The notes under the pieces: model-generated
Told to the model about the DNA's origin: nothing
Database searches by the model: none
What the model saw: the letters and a program-made list of their open reading frames with translations, nothing else
Shown here: positions 27,301 through 35,269 of the stretch, piece after piece
Numbering within the stretch: the stretch's first letter is position 1
How the letters are laid out: each line of letters starts with the position of its first letter
Assembly (NCBI RefSeq): GCF_035083965.1
Contig: NC_089727.1
Location: 13,087,501-13,151,500, forward strand
DNA: 64,000 nt
Origin: Branchiostoma lanceolatum
Lineage: Eukaryota; Chordata; Leptocardii; Amphioxiformes; Branchiostomatidae
Direction: 5' to 3'
Made by a program: the position numbers and the translations under genes

Positions 27301-30300
27301 ATCCTGTTCAGGTAGACATCAATAATAAAAGTTTGACATATATCATTGTAATACTTAAAACTTGCCAAATCTTATACATTGACACAATCTTTTATATGAT
27401 TGTGTGCAGATTTGTGTTGACTACCTTTAATAAACCGACAATGTAGTAATCGATAATGACTAAACAAACAGCCCAAAACTGGGTCTTGATATAGCTTTCC
27501 AAGGAAATAAATCAAAGAAATCCGTTTTCTTCAAGATCAATGACTCAATGGTTAAGTATTCGTTACCTTCGTATGCATCACCATATAACAATATGAATGT
27601 CAACAATCGTAAACATGTATTCGGTAGTGATTGGTATTATATGAATCGCTATACGAGTCGTATATTACAAATTACGTCAAAATATGTATTTTTCGATATT
27701 CCTAACTGTCGTTGTGTGGTTCTTGGTGAAAAGACGGAATAGACATTTTGTCGAAATACTCAAAATTGATTTATAACAGTTTGAACGAAAGAGGTCAAAA
27801 TGTCGGCATGGTGTGACTTTTGTAAGTGTCAAAATACACGTTCACATTGTCAGGTTTATCATGACTCATGTCATAATTCATGTTGTATTATCTTAAGCGC
27901 CTTCGGGCATGTATACGAACACGAACGAATGAATGAATGACACTTTATCATTGTGTCATGTATCTTACGATGCCTAGCCCGCATTTAGCCTGTGCGTGAC
28001 ACCGTTATTGAAATACAAACTTTGTGAGGGTTTAGCATACCATATAGAACTGAGATGGCAACGAAAGGATGTATAATATGTCTTAAACTAATCAAACACC
28101 AACTCATGATCATGAAGAGTTTGTTAATTTAGTTTGATGAATCACTGTCTTCTATTCTCCCTTCATACAAAGAATTGAGATGATGACGAAGGAGGTATAA
28201 GGAGGTCTGGCTAACATTCCTTACGATCATTAAGAGTTTGTTTGCATTTTTGTTTGCATGTTTAACTATAAATCCTTGTATCTTAATTCCCTCTAGACCC
28301 CGCTAGCATCACCAGCCTAACGGAGTCCGTGTCCGTAGCACTGACCGACACCATCACACTTCAGTGCTTCGCAGACGGAAACCCCGAACCTAACATCACA
28401 TGGACCAAGGAGGGAGCGCCGGTAGAGCGCATGCGTGAAATCCAGACTTTTAGTAAGGGACTTCGCGCAAGCGCCCTCGTGCTCAACTACGCGGAGAGGA
28501 ACGACAGCGGGAAGTACATCTGTACGGCGAGTAACGGACTGGGGAAACCGGACGTACGGACACTCACGCTCAATGTGGAGGGTACGGATTTCTTTCTTAC
28601 CTTCGTGTACGGAGGTTTTGTTTTTGGTATATCTTGTGTGTCCGTTGGTAATTTGAATGAGGTAGAATGGCAGGAATTTAAGGGGAAATGGTGTAATTGC
28701 GGACTGACAGGAAGTGGAGGTCAAATTTGACACCACTTCACCCTGTCAGGTTGGAGGAATCAATCAATTTCCTCCCTGATCATGATTATCCCTATGTCGA
28801 AATACACAAGTTAGCACACTACTAGATTTGCCAGTAGCAGGACCGTGAAGTATCGTCAACTTTTTTACTGACCAACAGTGTATTGTATGTCTTGAAAATA
28901 TGATAATGAGAAGGCAAGACCATACGAAGGTTCAATTGTCAACAAGTCCAACGACATTATGTCAAAGATGCTCGTATATCTTCACAGCAAAGTTTTGATG
29001 CACCAACTATACACAGCACAATTTTTGAATGATTTTGGAAGCAGATCAGTAAAATCCTGTGTTCACTGTAAGAAAAATTTCTCAAACGATAAGAATCTTG
29101 TTCTCTGGTTTAGGTGAAGTCACACTGAACAGCTATATCCTTGCTACATTTGAGGTTTCTTTCGTATGGCGTACTAGTATATTGAGATCGGTAAGGAAGT
29201 TCAAATGATATACGGTGAGAATCAGTAAAAGCCCGTATTCAGTGTAAGAAAAACATGTATCAGGCGATAAGGATCATGTAGAAATGCTGCAGTTTCTTCA
29301 TGCACTATGTATTGAGATCACAACCCTTCCACATTCATACATGTGTATGAGAAAGTTCAAGTGATTAAAGATGTGGCCCCCTTCGTTCGCTGTGAGAAAC
29401 ATACATCAAACGATAAGGATCTAGTTCCGACCTTGTAACTTGTAGGCGTACGTGCTTTGAACATCCAAATCTGTCAAAAATCCTATAGGAATCTTGAGTA
29501 CCTTAATATTTTGCGGCGCACATTATATCATGAAAAAGCCTGTTTGATTTTCTCTATGACAATGCCTCGTTGGTAATGATGATGCATTCATAGAACGAGC
29601 ACTGTGGTAGTGGGTGGATCGCAAGTTAAAATTATTTCCAAATGTAGAAAAAAAGATAATATCTTATTTCGCCACGCACTTAGGAGAAAGTGCAATGAAC
29701 AGCTACGTGTGTGTCCCTTCCCCCGAGTACTTGTGCACATAAGCAAGTGTGAGAAGGTTCGCATGTTGTACAATATGTTGCAATTTGTATACGACCCTTC
29801 AATGTGAGAAAACGTGCCCTGAGCAGCTACACGTGTGTCCTTCCCTGCTGGTATGAGCAACTGTTAGAAGCCTCACATGTTTTACGATATGTTGTATACA
29901 TTCCTTCGATGTAAGAAAACATGCATCAGACGATAAAGATCTTGTTTCTCCCACTTGTAGGAGAACGTGCCCTGAACAGCTACACGCAGATAGCGATCTT
30001 TGCCGGGGCTGCAGCCGGCGGCGCGTGGCTCATCGTCTGCATCATCCTCGTCATCGTCTACGTCAGAAGACGGAACCAACAGAGGCTCAGGGACGACTTC
30101 GCCTACTACTACGCCGTCGGACGCCGCCATTTTGAATACCTGACGAAAAAGGAGCTGCCGCCAATCCCACCACACGCGGCCGCCGCCCAACAAGCCAAGA
30201 AGATGCCTAAAAACGCAGGTGTGTGTCAGCTACCATATGCATGATTCTGGAGGTCATCAAGACAATGTGATTATTTTTCAGATTATCCTCTTACTTTTAT

Positions 30301-32631
30301 AAGAGCTCTTGAGATTTATGATTTAGTCCTATTTATCGGTAGCTGACAGGTCGGATTAAGTGTGGATTTGCATGACAGTTGGAGTGTTTGTCAAAACAGC
30401 AAAAAGCTGATTTCAGTTCCATACAACGCGTAACGAACAATTCCTGCCTTCATAGCCTTCATCAGGTTCGAATGACCAATCAGTACGGACACGTGACATC
30501 AGGTTATACAGGTACTTATTGTAAGGTTGACTCAGCCTCACACCGTCTGTTTAGGCAAAGGACGAGATGTGCTTATTATGAAATGTTCCATTTCTTTTCA
30601 AGGGAATGCGTCCCTCCTTCTCTTGCAAGCCAGGGAAGGCATGTGTCTGTTGGACAGACCGATTATAACTGATTCCTATCGTCTATTTCCATTGAGTCGA
30701 CAGGCTAGCCGGAGTGGTACAAAAGCAGTTCAAGTATGCCTCCCGGACGGAGGGCTGCTGGTACTAAAAGCGTCCCTTCGTTTTCTGAGGGAACTCGTCC
30801 CTTCCCCTTCTCTTACAGGCCACGAAATGCATGTTTCTGTTGCTTCTGTACTTTGAACTGCTTCCTATCGGCCGTTCCAGTGGGCAGGTTAGCCCGGGTG
30901 GTGCACAGGTGCGCGCCCAGGCGGAGTGTGAGCTGCCAGAAAAAGTACCCTTCTTTTCTGAAAAGAGGACGCGCTCCTTCTCTGATACTGATACTTTATT
31001 ACCTCCATTAGCTATCATACAGTGAGTATGTAGCTACTCTTCCTGGAGTACAACACACATACATCTGACAGACTACATAGACTTACTACATCATCATTTC
31101 TCCATCTCTTATAAGCCAGGAAATTAAATGTATCTTTCTGTTGTACACGCTGATTCTAACTACTTCCTACCGTTCCAGTGGGCAGGTTAGCCCGGGTGGT
31201 GCACAAGTACGCGCCCCAGGCGGAGGACGAGCTGCCAGAAAAAAAAGAACCCTTCTTTTCTGAAAAGATGGACGCGCCCCTTCTCCATCTCTTATAAGCC
31301 AGGAAATGTTACAGTATCTTTTCGTTGTACACGCTGATTCTAACTACTTCCTACCGTTCCAGTTGGCAGGTTAGCCCGGGTGGTGCACAAGTACGCGCCC
31401 CAGGCGGAGGACGAGCTGATGCTGGAGGTGGACGACGTGCTGGAGATCGTGAAGACGGACGAGGGAGGCTGGTGGGTCGGCTACCTCAAGGGCAAGCTGG
31501 GCCTCTTCCCCTTCAACTACGTGGACCTACTGCCTGAGAAAGGTACGGTACGTCCGTGCCGTGTTGTATACCCGTAAACAGCTATCTTGGCGTGAAACAC
31601 ATCTTTTGAATGTCACTTTCCTTTCTTTATTCATTCAGAACAAAAACGAACATAAAAACATATGAGGAAGGAATATGACGTACAAATGTACATAGAACAG
31701 TAGTTTTTGCTAACAGTGAAATGGCATCGATCAAAATGGTATGAAGGTTCACATTTTGTGCTGGGATTACTCAATTTGTTTGACGTGTGGCAATATTTTC
31801 TCCAATCTATGTAGGTATTTAATGAAGGCGACAAGCTTATCGCTAGAAGGAGCTGACGATATTTGAGATGGTTATGTTGCGTAAAGAAGTGATTTGTAGT
31901 CATTGTACATCATGCTGATGAGTCATGGCAATGAAATATCATTCCCACAGCCACCATGGGGAACGGGAAGGCCAAGTCCCCCCTGAGAGCGGACCTGACG
32001 GACTCGGAGTACCAGGCCCTGGACGCGCCCGAGAAACAGGGGCCGCCCGGCTCAGAGAGGGTAAGGGTAAGGCAACTCACTTTCTTCTTCCTTAGTACAC
32101 TAAGAAGTGGTAAAATGTTTAAGCAGCGATCAGCTTTAGGGATCAGATTGGGTCAAATTAGGGAACAGATGTAGCGTTGAAGGGTGTGGCACTGTGCGCC
32201 AATCTATACATTGACAAGAAAAAAAGAACAAGAAACAATGCTTGACAGAACGTATCTTTTGTAAGAAATTTTCTCACCCCACGAAACCTCAATGATCTTT
32301 CTTGATCTCTTTTTGATGTTACATACATTTAGAACAGCGCAGAACAATTATGACATCATTGGAGATCGGTCAATAAGATATTCTATTGTAAACAGCTGGC
32401 CTCAAATAAAAAGGCCTGAATAATTCGTATAAACATCTACTTTGGTCGCATGGTCGTTTGATAAATCAATATCGTCTAAATGTAAATGTTCCCGTATTTT
32501 TTTCCCTACAGGACAGCATATCACTCCCGGAGGCTCTGACGGGAGACTCCTTCAGCAAGGCCACCACGCTGGTCGCCGAGAAAAAGGAAAAAGACAACCC
32601 GAACCTTCTTGCATGTAGCGGGAACAGATGA
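12150..32631 (+). CDS. Ig-domain transmembrane receptor with cytoplasmic SH3 domain (9 exons, 554 aa)
   Basis: Coding exons are 12150-12353, 14332-14548, 22363-22525, 22987-23114, 28297-28581, 29961-30218, 31363-31542, 31951-32060 and 32512-32631. Every junction has GT/AG borders, phases agree throughout, and the total is 1665 nt. Residues 1-25 form a signal peptide. Residues about 26-140 form a V-like Ig domain without the cysteine pair, 141-237 a C2-type Ig (NITLSC...DAGKYGC), and 238-332 an I-set-like Ig (ITLQC...DSGKYIC). Residues 343-367 are the membrane helix, followed by basic VRRR. The tail has PPIPP at 399-403. The SH3 domain is 422-475 and keeps Y429, W455, P468 and Y471, while the first ALYDY tyrosine is His427. 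Inferred role: surface adhesion or recognition receptor with a built-in adaptor module. The closest named family for domain 1 is CEACAM-like. The overall architecture is not one I recognise from vertebrates. Confidence 0.85.
12354..14331 (+). other. Receptor intron 1
   Basis: No gene inside. Around 13905-14060 it contains a degenerate block (TTTTGTTTTTGGTATG, then GTTATTTGAA, then GACAGACATTCCAGG). Parts of this block resemble 16755-16910 and 28605-28755, suggesting an old dispersed element. Confidence 0.4.
14332..14548 (+). CDS. Receptor exon 2: second half of Ig domain 1
   Basis: Acceptor TTCCTTAG at 14331, donor G|GTAAGT after 14548. It encodes VEGDVGGRRAPVF...SLRISRVKPSDEGYYVVQV. The F-strand D-x-G-x-Y motif is present (D115, G117, Y119) but the following cysteine is V121. 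It ends phase 1. Confidence 0.85.
14549..18229 (+). other. Receptor intron 2, first part
   Basis: Mostly unstructured AT-rich DNA. Bases 16755-16910 carry the degenerate element also seen at 13905 and 28605. No coding exon with conserved domain features was found. Confidence 0.4.
18225..18300 (+). repeat. Degenerate tRNA-like (SINE-like) fragment
   Basis: TAGTGGTTAGCGA resembles a pol III A box. About 30 bp later GGGTCGAAAGTTTGCATCCC resembles an altered B box. A functional tRNA fold is not evident. A SINE head is possible. Confidence 0.3.
18605..18680 (+). repeat. Two-copy tandem duplication, about 36 bp
   Basis: CCCCAAATGGGATCAA-ATTTCAAATTCC appears twice in succession, with a single A/G difference. 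Confidence 0.75.
18681..21213 (+). other. Receptor intron 2, middle part
   Basis: Short similar blocks (GCAACGCT-AACGG/CCGAT-AAA followed by AGGAGGGCT or AGGAAGGCT) recur at about 20332-20393. Otherwise nothing recognised. Confidence 0.35.
21214..21412 (+). repeat. CGTACGA family R2, copy 2, with internal 28-bp tandem duplication
   Basis: ACATTCATCGTACGATC, CAAACTGAGGGCATTCTTGG and TCTTGTTACGGA match 34138-34240. The block ATTGCTTGAAATTCTGCGAC is duplicated back to back at about 21336-21385. The copy then ends ATCGTACGACGACC, as at 9286. Confidence 0.65.
21885..22050 (+). repeat. Dispersed repeat family R1, copy 2
   Basis: AAGAGTTCGGAGATCGC, ATTATGCAAATAAGGTTTAT and CCATTGATCACTTCC match 4799-5010 and 56180-56380 in order. 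Confidence 0.6.
22363..22525 (+). CDS. Receptor exon 3: first half of Ig domain 2
   Basis: Acceptor CATCCAG, donor ACAG|GTACGT. It begins phase 1 (EPPKVYVGPG) and includes NITLSCRV and LYWEKDG, i.e. the B-strand cysteine and C-strand tryptophan. It carries an N-glycosylation sequon (NIT) and ends phase 2. Confidence 0.85.
22526..22986 (+). other. Receptor intron 3
   Basis: Short intron between the two halves of Ig domain 2. No structure noted. Confidence 0.6.
22987..23114 (+). CDS. Receptor exon 4: second half of Ig domain 2
   Basis: Acceptor CCCCAG, donor CTCT|GTAAGT. It encodes NLHVINVGKTDAGKYGCVID, the E-F region with the second disulfide cysteine, and ends phase 1. Phase fits exon 3 exactly. 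Confidence 0.88.
23770..24410 (+). repeat. Four-unit tandem array, about 170-200 bp per unit
   Basis: Units start near 23770, 23970, 24143 and 24325. Each opens with a variant of GTGTCATTTTGCAAGCAGCACTT, continues AAAAACGAT, then has an ACACGTA-AAATGA block about 80-100 bp later. Units 1-3 also carry a TTGTAAGTTTCTATAT-CACA block. Units are clearly diverged, so the array is old. Confidence 0.75.
26334..26587. mobile_element. Foldback (MITE-like) element
   Basis: The left arm (CGCAGGGCCTCGCCC ... GGGCTGAGGTTTGCA, TTTGTGGGCGTG, CAGCCAATCA) is matched in reverse complement by the right arm (TGATTGGCTG, CACGCCCACAAA, TGCAAACCTCAG, GGGCGAGGCTCTGCG). Arms are about 110 bp. No ORF. Sequence just right of it (26588-26635) resembles 55030-55075. 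Confidence 0.75.
28297..28581 (+). CDS. Receptor exon 5: complete Ig domain 3
   Basis: Acceptor CCCTCTAG, donor GAGG|GTACGG, phase 1 on both sides as is usual for a whole-domain Ig exon. It encodes ITLQCFADGNPEPNITWTK and ERNDSGKYICTASNGLG, an I-set/C2 domain with both cysteines and the tryptophan. Confidence 0.92.
28582..29960 (+). repeat. Receptor intron 5 with degenerate copies of the exon 6 start
   Basis: The start of exon 6 (acceptor plus GAGAACGTGCCCTGAACAGC) is echoed upstream at 29683-29712 (TTAGGAGAAAGTGCAATGAA), at 29800-29834 (AGAAAACGTGCCCTGAGCAG), and more weakly at 29108-29140 (TTTAGGTGAAG...CTGAACAGCTAT). A companion block, GTAAGAAAA-CAT followed by CGATAA-GATC-TGT, recurs near 29070, 29250, 29395 and 29910. 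The intron therefore appears built from diverged tandem units that include an exon edge. Confidence 0.65.
29961..30218 (+). CDS. Receptor exon 6: transmembrane helix and proximal tail
   Basis: Acceptor ACTTGTAG, donor GCAG|GTGTGT, phase 1 to 1. It encodes SYTQIAIFAGAAAGGAWLIV and the rest of the helix, then VRRRNQQR, FAYYYAVG, a proline motif KELPPIPPH and an alanine/lysine-rich end. The charge change (basic after the helix) sets type I topology. Confidence 0.9.
30219..31362 (+). repeat. Receptor intron 6 with three truncated copies of the SH3 exon
   Basis: Units of intron end, acceptor and exon 7 start recur ahead of the true exon. Copy B has exon-like bases 30881-30944. Copy C begins at 31179 after TTCCAG. 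A more diverged copy A lies near 30697-30765. Copies B and C run from GGCAGGTTAGCCCGGGTGGT to GAGCTG and then jump to CCAGAAAAA, matching CTGCCTGAGAAAG at the exon 7 end. The SH3 core is thus deleted between CTG triplets. Copy B keeps a GT after the exon-like part, and copy C has lost it. Confidence 0.8.
31363..31542 (+). CDS. Receptor exon 7: SH3 domain
   Basis: Acceptor GTTCCAG, donor AAAG|GTACGG, phase 1 to 1. It encodes RVVHKYAPQAEDELMLEVDD, then GGWWVGYLKGKLGLFPFNYV, a complete SH3 fold with the WW of the n-Src/beta region and the FPFNYV 3-10 helix motif. The whole domain sits in one symmetrical exon. Confidence 0.93.
31543..31950 (+). other. Receptor intron 7
   Basis: No repeat or gene seen. 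Confidence 0.6.
31951..32060 (+). CDS. Receptor exon 8: distal cytoplasmic tail
   Basis: Acceptor TCCCACAG, donor GAGAGG|GTAAGG. It encodes ATMGNGKAKSPLRADLTDSE followed by YQALDAPEK. The SEYQAL segment fits a Y-x-x-hydrophobic sorting or phosphotyrosine motif (inference only). The exon ends phase 0. Its CCACCATGGG context is a perfect start-codon context, so an internal start is conceivable but not needed. Confidence 0.75.
32061..32511 (+). other. Receptor intron 8
   Basis: No feature noted beyond the splice sites. It has a pyrimidine-rich tract, TATTTTTTTCCCTACAG, at the 3' end. Confidence 0.6.
32512..32631 (+). CDS. Receptor exon 9: C-terminus
   Basis: Phase 0 acceptor. It encodes DSISLPEALTGDSFSKATTL, then a lysine-rich end, and stops at TGA 32629-32631. 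Composition stays GC-rich like the other exons. I did not find a nearby AATAAA. Confidence 0.8.
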   Translation, partial: DSISLPEALTGDSFSKATTLVAEKKEKDNPNLLACSGNR

Positions 32632-32703
32632 AAGAAGCAAGAGTTATGAGTGATGGGAAATTGTACAGAAACTACTTATCGATACATACGCCAGGAATAT
32701 AAT

Positions 32704-32894
32704 GGTGTTTGCACGTGACGTCAGAGCCGCCATACTGGTTGGCTGAACCTGGCAGAGTCAGGCCGTTAGGTTTGATTGTGTTTTAATGTGACTGCTATCA
32801 CATATACAAATTCAAATTTACCGGGCAAGTTCCAGGTTTAACCAATCAGCATGGCGGACGATGATTGCGTCAGAGTCACGTGAGTGCAGACACC
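32704..32894. mobile_element. Short foldback element just 3' of the receptor gene
   Basis: The left end GGTGTTTGCACGTGACGTCA and the block GCCGCCATACTGGTTGG-TGAACCTGG pair with CCAGGTTTAACCAATCAGCATGGCGG and TGACTC/CACGTGAG-TGCAGACACC at the right. Arms are about 55-60 bp, with a small insertion in the right arm. Confidence 0.65.
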
Positions 32895-33697
32895 CTGTAG
32901 GGGATGTTGTGGATTTCGTGACGTGGTGTGTTTTCTTGTCCGGGGTTCACTGTCCAGTGGGACTGTTTCGGGTAGACTGCAGTGGTGGCCTAAACCGCAA
33001 GGGGGTGTACATATCATTGCGGCGGATTATCTCCAGATATTGTATAAAGCTGTCATGGATGGAAAAAGTTAATGTCTAAGTGTAAAGTGTAGGTAGACTT
33101 TGAAGAATCCAAGGCTTCCACGTCTTAGAACGCCGTTCTCAAAAAGGACATCGTTCGCAATGCTTTGTGTCGTCGAGAGGTGATATTTGTTTAGCATGGC
33201 GGCAAACGGACCTTCTGCAAATACAGACATTTTAACGCATCAATGTAGACTGTAGCTGACATGGGAACAGCAACTATGGTTAAGCTGGGTCTTTGTGGAT
33301 CAATGTCAGAAAAGCGCCATCTGACGGTCGCGTTGTGTAAATGCATATCCCTCACTTCTTGGCGAATGCCGTCTTGGATGGTTCGAAGTTGGATGTTACT
33401 GAAGTAAATGATAGTTCAAACGTGCCTGTATGGTAGAACCTGTACATACATATAGACGTATATGATGTGTCGAGGTTGTGATTTTCTCGTATGCGCACTA
33501 CTATGTGGATATGTGGTATGTTGTGCGGTTCTAAGTTCTAACCACAGTAACCGTTAGCACATACACTTCCCTGTGGTGCCTGGTAGAATATCCACGAACA
33601 CTACCCATAGACGTTGCTGTAGTACTAGAAGCGAACAAATGTACAAATTTGGGGGACTTAACGATGAACTGTAAAATCTAAGTCTTTACCAAGCTCC

Positions 33698-33840
33698 TTT
33701 TGTGGCTGAAACTTGTGGAAGTTGGCCAAATAGGGTAAATAATTTGCCAAAGGAAATAGAATTTACCTTCTATAGCCTGGCTTAAAATTATTTGCTCTAT
33801 TTGGCCAATCTTTACTATTTGTTTCAGCTTCGAAAAAAAG
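33698..33840. mobile_element. Small palindromic foldback element
   Basis: TTGGCCAAATAGGGTAAATA at the left mirrors TATTTGCTCTATTTGGCCAA at the right. The outer GGCTGAAAC / GTTTCAGCTT blocks also pair. Confidence 0.7.
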
Positions 33841-34137
33841 TCTGATAGAGACTATAAAGTCGAGTACATTATGTGTGGTGGATGTAAGCATAGACAGGCA
33901 TTAGTTAGATGATTTTGTACTATCCCTTTGTTTCTTCTCTGACATGTAAAAGATGTTACGTTTCTCTGGAAAATGGACCAAAGTTGATTAGATTTCAGGG
34001 TGTCGTTTTGTAATTTTCTATTGGTTTGCACTTGACATTGGAATTCTCTATGGATGTAACGATTTGGGTAGAACATGGTGATACTTCTGAAAGAAACGCT
34101 GTCGTGTGTTTTCTACTCATTTCTACTCTACTCACAT

Positions 34138-34260
34138 TCATCGTACGACTGTCGTACGATGGCAAACTGAGGACATTCTTGGGATAGTCGTGCAGATGTA
34201 CAGAATTCAGCTGTCTTGTTACGGACAAGGCTCTCTTAGATCCTTGTTGGTTATGTCACA
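34138..34260 (+). repeat. CGTACGA family R2, copy 3
   Basis: CATTCATCGTACGACTGTCGTACGATGG, CAAACTGAGGACATTCTTGG and TCTTGTTACGGACAAGGCT match 21214-21300. The two CGTACGA heptads lie in mirror orientation. Confidence 0.6.
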
Positions 34261-34334
34261 TTACGCTTGAATTTTCTTTTTTAACGAACTCGTTCAGTGT
34301 AAGCTAAGGCCGTAGGGGGCCACTCCTCTAAGCA

Positions 34335-34715
34335 CTGAACTAATTGTTACTGTAGCAGCATCTCTTCACCCTAGATCAGAAACATCAATGCTCGAGACAA
34401 GCATGACTTCACTGACTCATTAGGAGAAGCAGGGGTTATGAAGGCTGCTCCGGAAATTCCCTACCCCATTTTAATTTAGGCCGGATGTTCTGATCCACTC
34501 ACATCAAAATTGTGCGACTTCTGATGCGACTCGCTGTCAGGCTGTGTGTTCATACGCTTTTTTTTCCTAATCAATTCATCAGAGCCTGATGTTGCCATCG
34601 ATTTACGAAGAAAGGCGGCTCAATTGTTACTGTAGCAACATCTCGTCGCCCTAGGCCAGAAACATCAATGCTCAAGACAAGCATGACTTCACTGACCCAT
34701 TAGGAGAAGCTGTGG
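34335..34715 (+). repeat. Local direct repeat, about 95 bp per copy
   Basis: ATTGTTACTGTAGCA-CATCTC...CAGAAACATCAATGCTC-AGACAAGCATGACTTCACTGAC-CATTAGGAGAAGC occurs at both ends, offset about 283 bp, with a handful of differences. Confidence 0.8.
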
Positions 34716-35269
34716 CGTCGTGTTTAACGTTGCCGAACTTTGAAAAATTGTGCACTTTTTATTGCATGTTGATCAAACCAGCACGCACATAAAGACTCGT
34801 CAACTGATCAGATCTCGGAAAACATAATATCGAAAGGAATAATGTAAATGTTTCATTGTATCATATCTATTTCAACTTTATTCCACACACATCTGACCTC
34901 CATAAGTACATTAAGCCATCGATACGTACCAGAACTGATGCCACAAACTACACATCTAAATTTCCACAGATTTTGGAACTTTGGCTTTCAAATAGATTTG
35001 AATGGACAAATGTTCGAAAAGTCTTTTTACAAAAGAATATGACAAAAAAACTTTACAGTTCTTATTTCCTTCATCCCCAGAAACAAACAAATGAATATAT
35101 ATAGATAGAGTGGTAAATAAGCAATAGGAAAACAGTTTGTTTATAACAAGACAATGAATGAAATTATGAATGAATAATCAAATAAATGCATCTACGAATG
35201 AGTGAATGAACAGCCTTTACATATTAAAACTTTTCCACAACCCCATAAATAACAACAATGTTCTTTACC

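Larger units (their letters stand above)
23115..28296 (+). other. Receptor intron 4
   Basis: Largely non-coding. It holds the four-unit tandem array at 23770-24410 and the foldback element at 26334-26587, both listed separately. Bases 25320-25370 are a TTTG/ATTC-rich simple stretch. The remainder shows no recognised feature. Confidence 0.5.
32632..35269. other. Intergenic DNA between convergent genes
   Basis: It contains two foldback elements (32704-32894 and 33698-33840), an R2-family copy (34138-34260) and a local direct repeat (about 34335-34430 and 34620-34715). The first 60 kb-scale change of gene direction lies here: the receptor ends from the left and the seven-pass cluster ends from the right. 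Confidence 0.5.

Noticed and set aside
28317-28736. 139-codon minus-strand ORF over the third Ig exon
   Set aside because: Antisense shadow of an exon with clear Ig motifs.
30881-30944. Copy B of the SH3 exon as a functional alternative exon
   Set aside because: It lacks the SH3 core and its length is not a multiple of three. It is kept only as a hypothesis in the findings.
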